A stretch of 32,368 bases of DNA, taken from Bernardetiaceae bacterium. GTDB taxonomy: Bacteria > Bacteroidota > Bacteroidia > Cytophagales > Bernardetiaceae. A model generated the notes under the pieces. The model had not been told where the DNA came from and did no database searches. It was given only the letters and a program-made list of their open reading frames with translations. Made by a program: the position numbers and the translations under genes. This document shows, in pieces, positions 16,454 through 24,163 of this stretch; positions within the stretch are counted from its first letter, which is position 1; the number at the start of each line of letters is the position of its first letter. The DNA lies in contig JAFIER010000084.1 of assembly GCA_020832465.1 (NCBI GenBank), forward strand, positions 1 to 32,368. Reading direction: 5' to 3'.

Positions 16454-16865
16454 AAAAATAATGGGTATGATTGAATTTTAGACTGCTATTCAAGACTTGA
16501 TCGTGTGTTCCGCCTATAATGCTTCATACTAATGTACATTCGCTAATTATAAATAACATTTCTCAAAGAAATGTTATTTATAAGCCCATTTTTCCATAGC
16601 AAAGGGCTTGCAAACTAACTATTTTGACAATAACATTATAAACATAATAACAGCAACATAAGTCTTTATTACTGTTTTTAGCATGGCCATGCTGATATGT
16701 GCATGCAGTAATCTTTTAGTATAATACATATTGTTCGCTTTAGCCACAAATTTAGGCAAAGAAATCAAATTTTCAGATTTGATTATTTTTTTGGGTAGTC
16801 TTAAAGATGTAATGCTCAAAGTCTTTCAAAACTAACAGTTCTCAAAGAACTGTTAGTTCTAAGCA
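16454..16865. other. 412-bp intergenic stretch with partial MITE and 94-bp element
   Basis: No convincing gene. It carries a truncated relative of the 120-bp element (about 16530-16614) and most of the 94-bp element (16794-16887). A 66-codon leftward frame at 16619-16819 begins at a TTG inside the element and is judged spurious. Confidence 0.65.
16530..16614 (+). mobile_element. Left part of the 120-bp element family
   Basis: It begins ACTAATGTACATTCG, like the left end at 10613, and contains a perfect 17-bp hairpin with loop CAA (16547-16583; core AATAACATTTCT). It continues AAGCCCATTTTTCCATAGC and TTGCAAAC, then loses the second arm. It is therefore truncated on the right. Confidence 0.6.
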
Positions 16866-16887
16866 TTACTTGTTGTTATACACTACC
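16794..16887 (-). mobile_element. 94-bp palindromic element, copy 2, overlapping the meaB stop
   Basis: This is the reverse complement of 10754-10844 with three additional bases and otherwise identical. The end nearest meaB contributes the final codons (VVYNNK and the TAA stop), so this end of the element is translated. Flanking sequence beyond the GGTAGT ends shows no similarity to the other copy's flanks. Confidence 0.75.
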
Positions 16888-17870
16888 TTTTTTTGATAGC
16901 CTTTAATCAGTTCTTGTGCCATTGTAATGGGGTCTTTTAATCCCTGAGCTACGAGTTTTTCTTTTTGTTTGAGTTCTTGTTTGATATAAGGGTTATTATA
17001 AAAGTTTTGTTCTAACTGTTCGCTAATCGTTTCGTGTAGCCAGCTTAGGTTTTGCTCTTGACGATTATGCTGAAAAAATCCTTTAATTTGCGTGTGCTGT
17101 TCAAACTCGGTAATCATTTTCCATATATCTTTGATCCCCGTTTGCTCTATAGCAGAGCAGGTTTTGACTTTTGGAATCCAGCCCGAGGGCGTGGGTGGAA
17201 AAAGGTGTAGCGCACTTTTATATTGGGAAGCTGCTGCTTTTGCTTTTTGCAAATTATCAGCATCAGCTTTATTGATAGCAATGGCATCAGCCATTTCCAT
17301 AATGCCGCGTTTGATGCCTTGTAGCTCGTCTCCAGCCCCTGCCAGCATCAGCAACAGAAAGAAATCTACCATATTTTTGACTAAAGTTTCGGACTGCCCC
17401 ACACCTACAGTTTCGATAATAATAGTATCAAAACCCGCTGCTTCGCAAAGTAGCATCGCCTCACGCGTCTTACGGGCTACCCCTCCAAGCGATTTGCCCG
17501 CCGCACTGGGGCGAATATAAGCATGAGGGTGGTGTGCTAATGCCTCCATGCGTGTTTTGTCGCCCAGAATGCTCCCTCGGCTAAGCTGGCTACTCGGGTC
17601 TATAGCTAAAATAGCTATCTTTTTGCCTAAAGCAGCAAGCATAAGCCCAAAACTTTCGATAAAAGTGCTCTTACCTACACCCGGCACGCCCGTAATGCCA
17701 ATACGTAGGCTATTGCCCGTGTGGGGAAGAATCTCCGCTATTAAAGCACGGCTCAGCACGGCATCACGCTCTAAATTACTCTCTATCAATGTAATAGCCC
17801 TACTCAAAACAAAACGATTGCCTTCTAAAATGCCGTCCTTATAAGCCGCTACAGATAGTCTTTCTCTCAT
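16866..17870 (-). CDS. meaB: MeaB/ArgK-type GTPase chaperone of methylmalonyl-CoA mutase
   Basis: A G3E-family GTPase that protects and reactivates adenosylcobalamin-dependent methylmalonyl-CoA mutase. The P-loop GITGVPGVGKSTF, the family block DPSSQLSRGSILGDKTRM, ETVGVGQSE and the base-recognition NKAD are all present. The ATG at 17870 gives a typical N-terminus (MRERLSVAAYKDGIL); a TTG at 17909 would add 13 hydrophobic residues and is less likely. The length (334 residues) is normal. The last residues VVYNNK and the stop codon lie inside a repeated 94-bp element, so the extreme C-terminus was probably replaced by that insertion. No mutase subunit gene is in the window. Confidence 0.9.
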   Translation of the reverse strand: MRERLSVAAYKDGILEGNRFVLSRAITLIESNLERDAVLSRALIAEILPHTGNSLRIGITGVPGVGKSTFIESFGLMLAALGKKIAILAIDPSSQLSRGSILGDKTRMEALAHHPHAYIRPSAAGKSLGGVARKTREAMLLCEAAGFDTIIIETVGVGQSETLVKNMVDFFLLLMLAGAGDELQGIKRGIMEMADAIAINKADADNLQKAKAAASQYKSALHLFPPTPSGWIPKVKTCSAIEQTGIKDIWKMITEFEQHTQIKGFFQHNRQEQNLSWLHETISEQLEQNFYNNPYIKQELKQKEKLVAQGLKDPITMAQELIKGYQKKVVYNNK

Positions 17871-17909
17871 AAATAAAATGTTTAGAATAGCTAAAAAGCT
17901 AAAATACAA

Positions 17910-18220
17910 CTTTTTTTCGGTTATAAAAAAATAAAATCGCTTTATTTAAAATCATTTTAAACAACAAAGATACATTTTGTTCATTTTCAAAAAACGATAC
18001 AAAATATGCTCAATACACTTTTGACTAACATAAAATTCGTTTTTTAAGGCATTTTTAAATTCGTTTTTCATAAATTTTCTTTTATGTATGCAAATACAAG
18101 CGAAAAAAAACAGAAACAATGCAACGTTATATTAAGTTCTTACGAATAGATAGTGTACGAAGCATTACAAACTCGTACAACATTTAAAATTTATTTCTCA
18201 GTATAAAATAAGTAAAACTT
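17910..18220. other. AT-rich divergent promoter region between meaB and the CHRD lipoprotein gene
   Basis: About 310 bases with no gene. A TATCTTTG -7 match for meaB lies at 17972-17965 on the minus strand. I see no exact TAnnTTTG for the rightward gene. Confidence 0.5.
17965..17972 (-). promoter_or_regulatory. Possible -7 element of meaB
   Basis: TATCTTTG on the minus strand, about 95 bases before the meaB ATG. A TTG lies only 15 bases further upstream, closer than the usual spacing, so this is tentative. Confidence 0.35.
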
Positions 18221-18721
18221 ATGAAGAACCCCATGTTTCAGTATTTTTGGACACTGCTCTTAGCAGGATTAATGATTTTCTCTTTTGCAAGTTGCAACAA
18301 CGACGATGACGAAGAGGTAACACCTGAACCTGATCCAGTAGAAGAGTTTACAGGTCAAGAAACGGCATATAACCTTGCAGCAGTAGCAGAGTCTGGTGTA
18401 TCAGGCACAGTTACTTTCCGTGAAAAAAGCGACGGCTCTACACAAGTTGTAATTGCACTTACAGGTACGCCAGAAGGCGGTTCGCACCCTGCTCATATTC
18501 ATGAAAATGATGTAGAGACTACAGGTGGAATTGCTGTTATGCTTACTAATGTAAATGGCGATACTGGCGAGAGCGTAACTGAAGTTACTGAAAAAGCTGA
18601 CGGTACGGCTATCACTTATGCCGAACTTATTCAGTACAACGGTTATGTAAATGTACACTTGAGCGACGACGATTTGGAAACAATCGTAGCACAAGGCAAC
18701 ATCGGCGCTAACGCAGAGTAA
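18221..18721 (+). CDS. CHRD-domain-like lipoprotein
   Basis: A 166-residue lipoprotein: a signal ending in FSFASC gives a lipidated cysteine at residue 25, followed by an acidic stretch (NNDDDEEVTPEPDPVEEF). An acidic run just after the cysteine can act as a surface-export signal in Bacteroidota, so the cell surface is possible. The rest resembles a CHRD domain: GTVTFREKSDGSTQVVIALT, then the histidine motif GSHPAHIHEND, and the closing GYVNVHLSDDDL. CHRD domains occur in extracellular proteins; the ligand is unknown and the histidines may bind a metal. A strong terminator follows 20 bases after the stop. Confidence 0.75.
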   Translation: MKNPMFQYFWTLLLAGLMIFSFASCNNDDDEEVTPEPDPVEEFTGQETAYNLAAVAESGVSGTVTFREKSDGSTQVVIALTGTPEGGSHPAHIHENDVETTGGIAVMLTNVNGDTGESVTEVTEKADGTAITYAELIQYNGYVNVHLSDDDLETIVAQGNIGANAE

Positions 18722-18741
18722 GCCCTGATATTTAGTTATTC

Positions 18742-18783
18742 AAAAAAACCTAAGTAGCTTAGAAAAGTTGCTTAGGTTTTTTT
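18742..18783 (+). terminator. Rho-independent terminator of the CHRD lipoprotein gene
   Basis: Perfect 13-bp arms AAAAAAACCTAAG and CTTAGGTTTTTTT around a 16-base loop, ending in a T-tract, 20 bases after the stop codon. Confidence 0.85.
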
Positions 18784-18881
18784 GTTTGACCAGACCTCTA
18801 AATTTTATAACAAGCTGCTTGATTTTATAGCAATCTCGGGTGTACAACAACTTGGCTAAATTAGCCCGGAAATCGATAACC

Positions 18882-18935
18882 AGAAATAACATTTCTTTGA
18901 GAAATGTTATTTCTAAGCCCATTTTTGCATAATAG
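18882..18935 (+). mobile_element. Internally deleted relative of the 120-bp element
   Basis: A perfect 15-bp hairpin with loop TTG (18882-18914) is followed by AAGCCCATTTTT and then GCATAATAGT, which resembles the right terminal repeat. The second hairpin present at 10673-10722 is missing. Confidence 0.55.
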
Positions 18936-19011
18936 TGGCATAAGTAAAAATATTTAATTTTAAGATTTATGCGCCTGTAGTAACGAAGCCCCCAGCTTCC
19001 TTGTAAGCCAG

Positions 19012-19037
19012 TTCCGAAGCTGGAGCTTCGGGCTACA
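19012..19037. repeat. CCGAAGCT-GG-AGCTTCGG repeat, copy 1
   Basis: The unit TTCCGAAGCTGGAGCTTCGG plus a short GCTACA tail recurs with a single base change at 21958-21983, same orientation. The two copies lie on either side of the 7TMR-SpoIIE gene. The upstream CTGTAG at 18975-18980 pairs with CTACAG at 19033-19038, hinting at a larger palindrome. Confidence 0.65.
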
Positions 19038-19145
19038 GCTATTAAACTTCTGCTAACTGAACTACAAAACCTTTTGTTTTAGGTTTGATAACGCAGACAC
19101 GACGTATCAGCATTCGAACCTAAGGCATTATCATACAAAATTTTA

Positions 19146-21650
19146 CTACAAACGAATCCCCATTACAACGACATCATCAGTTTGACTTTGATTGCCTTTC
19201 CACTCTTCAAAAATTTGCAATAGCTCTGCACGCTGCGCCTCTAATTCTTGCTGATGCAATTTTATGAGTAATTTTTTAAATCGTTTTTTCATAAATTTTC
19301 TGTCTTCTCCGCCTCCAAATTGGTCGGGATAGCCATCAGAAGATAAGTACAACATCGTGCCCACTTCGGGATAAGGGATTTGCTGTTGTGTAAAAGTTTT
19401 GTTTTTGTACATACGCGAAAAACCTATTGGCACTCGGTCGCCTTTATACTCCTCAAGTGCATTTTTATTAGCAACAAATAAGTTTTGATTTGCACCTACA
19501 AAATCTAATCGTTCGTTATCCCTATCTAATCGGATAAGCCCAATATCCATTCCGTCAGCAAGTCCGTTAATTTCATTGGCTTTGAGCAAAACACTCAAAC
19601 GCTCGTCGAGCTTTCGTAAAATATAGCTTATATCCTCACCGTCGTATTCTTGTGCAATCTCGTTGAGCAATGAGATGCCTAAAATCGTAACAAAAGCCGC
19701 CGAAGTGCCGTGCCCTGTGCAGTCCGCCACAGCAATAAGTGTTTGATTTTTTACTTGTTTTGCCCAGTAAAAATCACCACTTACAATGTCGCGAGGGAGA
19801 TTAAGCACAAAGGCATTTTGTGCAAAAGCTCCTATATCGGGTAGCAAAGACTGTTGAATGCGAGAGGCATAATTCAAATTATTCATAAACTGCCCGTGCT
19901 TATGGCTAATCAGTTCTTTTTGTTTTTGTACTTCGCTAATGTCGGTGGCGATGGAAATATAGTTACTTATTTTCTGCTCGGCAGTATTATCTCTAACAGC
20001 ACTGACAATGAGGTTTACCCAATAGATTTGTTTTTCTTTATTGTAAAGTTGTAGGTTATGACTTATTGTATCGTGGTGTCTCAATTCTTTTTGTAAGTTT
20101 TTAATAATTTCGCTATCCGCTTCCTGCTCTGTAAGCAGTTCAATTAAAGATTTACCGATAAGGCTTCTGGTCGTATATCCTGTAATGCGTTCGTGGCTCG
20201 GGTTTGCCCAGACAATATTGCCGTTTGCATCGGTGATAGTAATGGCATTTGTAGCTTTTTCGGCTACGAGTGAGAGTTTTCGGAGTTCGGTTTGTGTGTC
20301 TAAGAGGTTATCGTTAATGGTTTGTAACTCTTCGGCTTGCTGTCTGATTTCTTCTTCTGAGGCGACAAGGTCTTCATTTTTTTCAGATATTTCGCGAGTG
20401 CGGGCTTTTACTTTCTGTTCGAGTTCGTTTTTTGCTTTTTCTGCAATATCTAAGGCACGCTGCTGTGCTTCTTCTTTTTCTTTTCTGTACATACGGTAGC
20501 GGTCGCTTAATGCGAGCGAAAGCAATACTACTTCTATAGCTGATCCTATTTCGGCTAAATGCCAATAAATACCTGCTGTAGGTAGTACACCACTATTAGC
20601 AAGCGTAACAACCAGCCCGCCTACGATATAAAAAGACCAAGCCAGGACAAAAAAACGAGCGGCTTTATTGCCTTTGTACCACGTCCAGATTCCTACGGCG
20701 AGCAGTAGCGGCGTATGCAAGCTGATAATCCGATTGGTAAGCGATGACTGCATATCGTATAACGTATGTGCAATACCTATAAGGGCAAGCACAATCATAA
20801 AACGAAATATTTTTTTGAAAGCAGGAGCGTATTTTTTTGTATTGAGAAACTCATTGGCAAAAACAGCCGTAGAGATGACAATCAAGGACATAAACACTTT
20901 TGTAAAATATATATTCGCTACGGGAAAATCACCCCATAAATATTGAGCAGCATACCCACTCGCCCCAGAAAAAACTCCCAGCGTGCATAAAATCGTAAAA
21001 CTATAATACAAATAGCTTCTATCTTTCAAAAATAGCCAGATTACAAAATTATAGAATAGCATCACAAATAGAAGTCCGAAATATCCACCGTATAAAATGT
21101 CCGTAATGCGTTGCTCATTTTGTAATTGAATAGGGCGTTTGAAGGATAAAGGAATAGCAAAAGGACCACGTGAATGCATGCGCAGATAAAAACGCAAAGT
21201 TTCTCCTTGTTTTAACTGAATTGGATAAGCAAATCCAGCATAAGGAAGAGGACGGTAAGAAAAAGGTAAAAGATAGCCAGCACGATATTTACACGACCAA
21301 GAACCCGTTGAATCTTGTACATAGAGCTCAACTGTATCGCTAAATGTCCAGTTGTAATGTAATATCCAGTTTTCGTCAGTACTTTGATTTTGTACTTCGA
21401 AGCGCGCCCATACAGTTTCTTTAGGATACCCTAAATTGGGTATATCTTTGTCCGGACGTATAAAGCCCTCTTGCGGAAGTGCTTCTATGCTTCTAATATG
21501 CAAACTGTCTTTGTATAAATAAAAATCAGAAGTGCGAAAGTCATAACGCAAAAACGTACTATCGAGCACGATAGGCTGTGCATCTACAGCAAGTGAAAGC
21601 AAGATAAATATACAGAAAATTATGATTTGGTACAAATATTTTATCAACAT
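19146..21650 (-). CDS. 7TMR-DISM receptor with PAS and SpoIIE-type phosphatase domains
   Basis: An 834-residue membrane signalling protein. It has a signal peptide (1-24), a periplasmic 7TMR-DISMED2-like sensor (about 30-165, jelly-roll type, likely binding a carbohydrate or similar ligand), seven membrane helices (about 185-385), a coiled coil (about 390-460), a PAS domain with PAC segment (about 460-585) and a C-terminal PP2C/SpoIIE phosphatase (about 600-834). Phosphatase metal sites are visible in DIVSGDFYW, VADCTGHGTSAAF, SSDGYPDQFGG and QTDDVVVMG. The expected output is dephosphorylation of an anti-sigma antagonist or similar switch protein, but no such partner gene is adjacent. A TAGTTTTG promoter element lies just upstream, and repeats flank both sides. 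Confidence 0.9.
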   Translation of the reverse strand: MLIKYLYQIIIFCIFILLSLAVDAQPIVLDSTFLRYDFRTSDFYLYKDSLHIRSIEALPQEGFIRPDKDIPNLGYPKETVWARFEVQNQSTDENWILHYNWTFSDTVELYVQDSTGSWSCKYRAGYLLPFSYRPLPYAGFAYPIQLKQGETLRFYLRMHSRGPFAIPLSFKRPIQLQNEQRITDILYGGYFGLLFVMLFYNFVIWLFLKDRSYLYYSFTILCTLGVFSGASGYAAQYLWGDFPVANIYFTKVFMSLIVISTAVFANEFLNTKKYAPAFKKIFRFMIVLALIGIAHTLYDMQSSLTNRIISLHTPLLLAVGIWTWYKGNKAARFFVLAWSFYIVGGLVVTLANSGVLPTAGIYWHLAEIGSAIEVVLLSLALSDRYRMYRKEKEEAQQRALDIAEKAKNELEQKVKARTREISEKNEDLVASEEEIRQQAEELQTINDNLLDTQTELRKLSLVAEKATNAITITDANGNIVWANPSHERITGYTTRSLIGKSLIELLTEQEADSEIIKNLQKELRHHDTISHNLQLYNKEKQIYWVNLIVSAVRDNTAEQKISNYISIATDISEVQKQKELISHKHGQFMNNLNYASRIQQSLLPDIGAFAQNAFVLNLPRDIVSGDFYWAKQVKNQTLIAVADCTGHGTSAAFVTILGISLLNEIAQEYDGEDISYILRKLDERLSVLLKANEINGLADGMDIGLIRLDRDNERLDFVGANQNLFVANKNALEEYKGDRVPIGFSRMYKNKTFTQQQIPYPEVGTMLYLSSDGYPDQFGGGEDRKFMKKRFKKLLIKLHQQELEAQRAELLQIFEEWKGNQSQTDDVVVMGIRL

Positions 21651-21677
21651 ACTGTTATGTAAAAAATATAAAAGCTA

Positions 21678-21685
21678 CAAAACTA
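21678..21685 (-). promoter_or_regulatory. Possible -7 element of the 7TMR-SpoIIE gene
   Basis: TAGTTTTG on the minus strand, 28 bases before the start codon. I see no TTG at the usual distance upstream. Confidence 0.4.
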
Positions 21686-21857
21686 TAAAGTTCTCAAAGA
21701 AATGCACGTGGCTAACCTCTAAATAATTAATAAGTTAGGCATCAAATTAAATGTGACAATATTTATTGATAATATGCAATGTAAGAAATATTTTACCATT
21801 CAAAAAATCGTAGGAACTGTTTTCGTAAAACTTTTAAAAAAATAACATACCACTATA

Positions 21858-21928
21858 CATTTTTCCATAACGTAGGAGTTGCAAACCTCACAGGCTATGG
21901 AAAAAATGAGCTTATAAATGACATTTCT
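21858..21928 (-). mobile_element. Right part of the 120-bp element family, inverted
   Basis: CATTTTTCCATA (21858-21869) pairs with TATGGAAAAAATG (21896-21908) around a GTTGCAAAC loop. Beyond it lies a decayed half of the first hairpin (ATAAATGACATTTCT). The outer CACTATACAT matches the terminal repeat. Orientation is opposite to the copy at 10613. Confidence 0.55.
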
Positions 21929-21957
21929 TTTATTGCCGGTATTTAATATTTGTAAAC

Positions 21958-21983
21958 TTCCGAAGCTGGAGCTTCGGCCTACA
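21958..21983. repeat. CCGAAGCT-GG-AGCTTCGG repeat, copy 2
   Basis: Same unit and orientation as 19012-19037 with one difference (CCTACA in place of GCTACA). The 18-base palindrome core is identical. Confidence 0.65.
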
Positions 21984-22139
21984 TTTTTTTGAAAATTATG
22001 AGGGCTGAACCTACCTAAGCCGATTAGCTAACTTGACGTACACCCAGTAGGTTTAATTTAATGCAAATTTACTATATTTGCACTATGAATTTTTGATGGT
22101 AAGACCAAGTATATTGCTAACCAATTCGGCATTATAACT

Positions 22140-22222
22140 AATAGCTATAGAAAAATGGGCTTAGCAATAACGTTTCTTTGAGAAATGTTATTGCAGGAAG
22201 GAGAATGTTCAGTAGTATGATG
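22140..22222 (-). mobile_element. Left part of the 120-bp element family, inverted
   Basis: Read on the minus strand it begins TACTACTGAACATTC, close to the left end at 10613. It then has the hairpin GCAATAACATTTCT-CAA-AGAAACGTTATTGC (22164-22194, one G-T wobble) and AAGCCCATTTTTCTATAGC, and it lacks the second hairpin arm. Confidence 0.55.
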
Positions 22223-22325
22223 CGGTATGACTAAATTTATACAAATACTTATCGATTCACTCATTAATTTTTTTGTAGAAACAAACTTACTTGAAGCAAT
22301 ATTATTTCGGGTAGGCTAACACGAA

Positions 22326-22333
22326 TAATTTTG
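22326..22333 (+). promoter_or_regulatory. Possible -7 element of rsmI
   Basis: TAATTTTG lies 48 bases before the ATG at 22382 and overlaps the alternative TTG start at 22331, which argues for the ATG as the true start. No clear TTG partner is seen upstream. Confidence 0.4.
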
Positions 22334-22381
22334 ACAAAGTTTGAGTCTTTGTCGAAGCTAAAAAACTCAAATAGCAATTTC

Positions 22382-23095
22382 ATGCTCGATTCAACTTTAT
22401 ACCTTGTACCTACGCCTATTGGCAATTTGGGAGATATTACACTTCGCGCATTAGAAGTGCTTCGGCAAGTAGATATTATTTTAGCTGAAGATACACGCCA
22501 AACAGGCAAACTTTTGAAACATTACGAAATTCGAAAGCCCATGCAAAGCTATCACGCACATAACGAGCATCAAGTTGTAGATAAACTCGTTGAGCGACTT
22601 GCGCAGGGCGAAACCATGGCACTTGTTTCTGATGCAGGAACGCCGGCTATCTCCGACCCTGGTTTTTTGTTGGTACGCGCTGCTCATGTTGCTGGTATAA
22701 AGCTCGAGTGTTTGCCTGGTGCAACTGCATTTGTTCCTGCATTGGTAAAATCAGGACTTCCTGCAGATAAATTTGTTTTTGAAGGCTTTTTACCTCATAA
22801 AAAAGGTCGAAAAACACGTTTAAACTTACTTGCGGAAGAAGAGCGTAGTATTATTTTTTATGAATCGCCTTACCGTTTGCTCAAAACCTTAGAGCAATGT
22901 GCAGAAGTATTCGGTGCAAACCGCTTAGCTTCAGTAAGCCGTGAAATTAGTAAAATCTATGAAGAGACCCAAAACGGAAGTTTGGCATCGCTCATTACAC
23001 ATTTTAATTTGCATAAGCCTAAGGGGGAGTTTGTGGTAGTTATTGGCGGAAAAACGCAGAGCGTAGCCAAAGAAGAAGACCAAGGCATCAAATGA
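22382..23095 (+). CDS. rsmI: 16S rRNA (cytidine-1402 2'-O) methyltransferase
   Basis: A 237-residue enzyme that 2'-O-methylates C1402 in the decoding centre of 16S rRNA using S-adenosylmethionine. The tetrapyrrole-methylase fold and RsmI signatures are all present: YLVPTPIGNLGDITLRAL, LAEDTRQTGKLLKHY, SDAGTPAISDPGF, the CLPGATAFVPALVKSGLP block, and FEGFLPHKKGRKTR. The frame is open to a TTG at 22331, but the conserved N-terminus starts at the ATG at 22382. It precedes a tRNA gene that has its own promoter, so the two are probably separate units. Confidence 0.95.
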   Translation: MLDSTLYLVPTPIGNLGDITLRALEVLRQVDIILAEDTRQTGKLLKHYEIRKPMQSYHAHNEHQVVDKLVERLAQGETMALVSDAGTPAISDPGFLLVRAAHVAGIKLECLPGATAFVPALVKSGLPADKFVFEGFLPHKKGRKTRLNLLAEEERSIIFYESPYRLLKTLEQCAEVFGANRLASVSREISKIYEETQNGSLASLITHFNLHKPKGEFVVVIGGKTQSVAKEEDQGIK

Positions 23096-23185
23096 TTGAT
23101 ATTGTGCTATAGCCTGTCTTCAAGTATAGCTATCGGTGTAAATAAGCATTATTTTTGTAATTTTGAAAAAAATATATCAAAGCAC

Positions 23186-23216
23186 TTGTTTTTTACAAAA
23201 AGACTTTATACTTTTG
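23186..23216 (+). promoter_or_regulatory. Bacteroidota-type promoter of the tRNA gene
   Basis: TTG at 23186-23188, a 20-base spacer, then TACTTTTG at 23209-23216. Transcription would start about 40 bases before the mature tRNA. This is one of the clearest TTG-N-TAnnTTTG matches in the window. Confidence 0.7.
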
Positions 23217-23264
23217 CAAAAGCAATTAGGCAAGTATTTTATAATCCAACTTGTTTAAAGCTAC

Positions 23265-23338
23265 GGGCTCATAGCTCAGTTGGTTAGAGCACCTGACTCA
23301 TAATCAGGTGGTCGCAGGTTCGAGCCCTGCTGAGCCCA
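23265..23338 (+). tRNA. tRNA with CAT anticodon (elongator Met or Ile2)
   Basis: A 74-base cloverleaf. The acceptor arms GGGCTCA and TGAGCCC pair perfectly with discriminator A; the D-stem is GCTC/GAGC; the anticodon stem CCTGA/TCAGG holds the loop CTCATAA (anticodon CAT); the T-arm is GCAGG-TTCGAGC-CCTGC. CCA is not encoded. The paired first base and the lack of three G-C pairs in the anticodon stem exclude the initiator. Elongator methionine and the TilS-modified isoleucine-2 species share this anticodon; the TGGTC variable loop is compatible with either, so identity stays open. Confidence 0.95.
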
Positions 23339-23375
23339 CTATCATAACAATAAAATTAATTGGTGAAAAGAACAC

Positions 23376-23412
23376 AAAAAAACGCTTCAGTAAATTACTG
23401 AAGCGTTTTTTT
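23376..23412 (+). terminator. Rho-independent terminator after the tRNA gene
   Basis: Perfect 15-bp arms AAAAAAACGCTTCAG and CTGAAGCGTTTTTTT around a 7-base loop, 37 bases past the tRNA. It could work in both directions. Confidence 0.88.
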
Positions 23413-23438
23413 GTATCTTGTATCTATTCTTGTATCTA
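23411..23438. repeat. Short tandem TTGTATCT units
   Basis: Three imperfect copies of TTGTATCT(AT) run directly on from the terminator. A minor repeat with no evident role. The rest of the gap to 23701 shows nothing recognisable. Confidence 0.4.
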
Positions 23439-23701
23439 TGTAAACCGTAGCGGTTAAAAAACTATTAGCTTTATGGTAAGTAAGTGCTTTTTAGTGCTTA
23501 GGCTTAGAAGCGAACGCAAATTTGTATAAAAAAAGAAGTCATTCATACATGAATCTTTGCAAACTATAGTCTTATAATATGCAAAATGTATAGGTTTTTC
23601 GTAATTTTAGGCATTCATATTGCGTAAGTTAGCACTGCGGTTAGCTATTCTTTAATTGCTACCTATCCTTTAGTATTTCTACATAACCTACTATTTATCG
23701 T

Positions 23702-24112
23702 ATGAGGTGGTTTTTTATATTTGGTATTACATTATTTTATAGTCTGCTGGGTGTTGTTTTTGCATTACAATCGCAAAGTAACCCCTCAAAAGCCATCGTA
23801 GCTGATAAGTGGATATTTTTTGAGAGTAAAGATGGTGTGCAGTTTTATGTGCAGCATAAAAGTTCGCCTTTTGATACGCGCTATAATACCTTAGTTCGCT
23901 TACGCAATACCAATTCTTACGAAGTTACGGTCATGTTTACGCCCGCATTTTTTTGCGAGGATAAGGAAGAAGGAGAGGAGTATAAATATCAAAATCAAGT
24001 GCGTATCAATGTATATCCACGACACTCAGTTACCCTACTTGCTTATCGTCCCTGCCAGGGCGATATTCCCGAAAAAATAAAATTTGAACAGATACAAATA
24101 AACAAGAGGTAG
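23702..24112 (+). CDS. Small exported protein, unknown function
   Basis: A 136-residue protein I do not recognise. It starts with a hydrophobic signal-like segment (FFIFGITLFYSLLGVVFA) followed by QSQSNPSKA, suggesting export or a single N-terminal anchor. The remainder alternates beta strands (DKWIFFESKDGVQFYVQHK, TLVRLRNTNSYEVTVMFTPA) in an immunoglobulin-like pattern and has two cysteines (FFCED and RPCQG) that could form a disulphide. The monooxygenase-like gene follows 51 bases later on the same strand. Confidence 0.65.
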   Translation: MRWFFIFGITLFYSLLGVVFALQSQSNPSKAIVADKWIFFESKDGVQFYVQHKSSPFDTRYNTLVRLRNTNSYEVTVMFTPAFFCEDKEEGEEYKYQNQVRINVYPRHSVTLLAYRPCQGDIPEKIKFEQIQINKR

Positions 24113-24163
24113 CAGCGACACAAGCACTCCTTTTTCAGTGAACCCCCCAAAACTCATAGTTTT

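Larger units (their letters stand above)
18784..19145. other. 362-bp intergenic stretch with two repeat families
   Basis: No gene. It holds a 15-bp hairpin of the AATAACATTTCT family (18882-18914), a palindromic repeat (19012-19037), and a weak TTAGGTT/AACCTAA inverted repeat (19079-19123) that may help end the leftward phosphatase transcript. Confidence 0.6.
21651..22381. other. 731-bp repeat-rich intergenic region
   Basis: No supported gene. Contents in order: a -7 element for the leftward phosphatase gene, an inverted partial MITE (21858-21928), a palindromic repeat (21958-21983), an AACCTAC/GTAGGTT inverted repeat (22008-22053), a second inverted partial MITE (22140-22222) and a -7 element for rsmI. 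Confidence 0.65.

Noticed and set aside
16619-16819. 66-codon leftward frame with a hydrophobic C-terminus
   Set aside because: It starts at a TTG inside the repeated 94-bp element, has no recognisable domain or promoter, and its coding pattern is unconvincing.
10613-22222. CRISPR-like array from the recurring hairpins
   Set aside because: The repeats are spread irregularly over kilobases, differ in orientation and have no uniform spacers or cas genes.
21651-22330. Search for a small gene in the 731-bp gap before rsmI
   Set aside because: Only short frames broken by stops were found; the DNA is accounted for mainly by repeats and promoter elements.
23265-23412. tRNA as an integration (att) site for an island
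   Set aside because: No integrase gene and no second copy of the tRNA 3' end are visible in the window; the tRNA is followed directly by an ordinary terminator.
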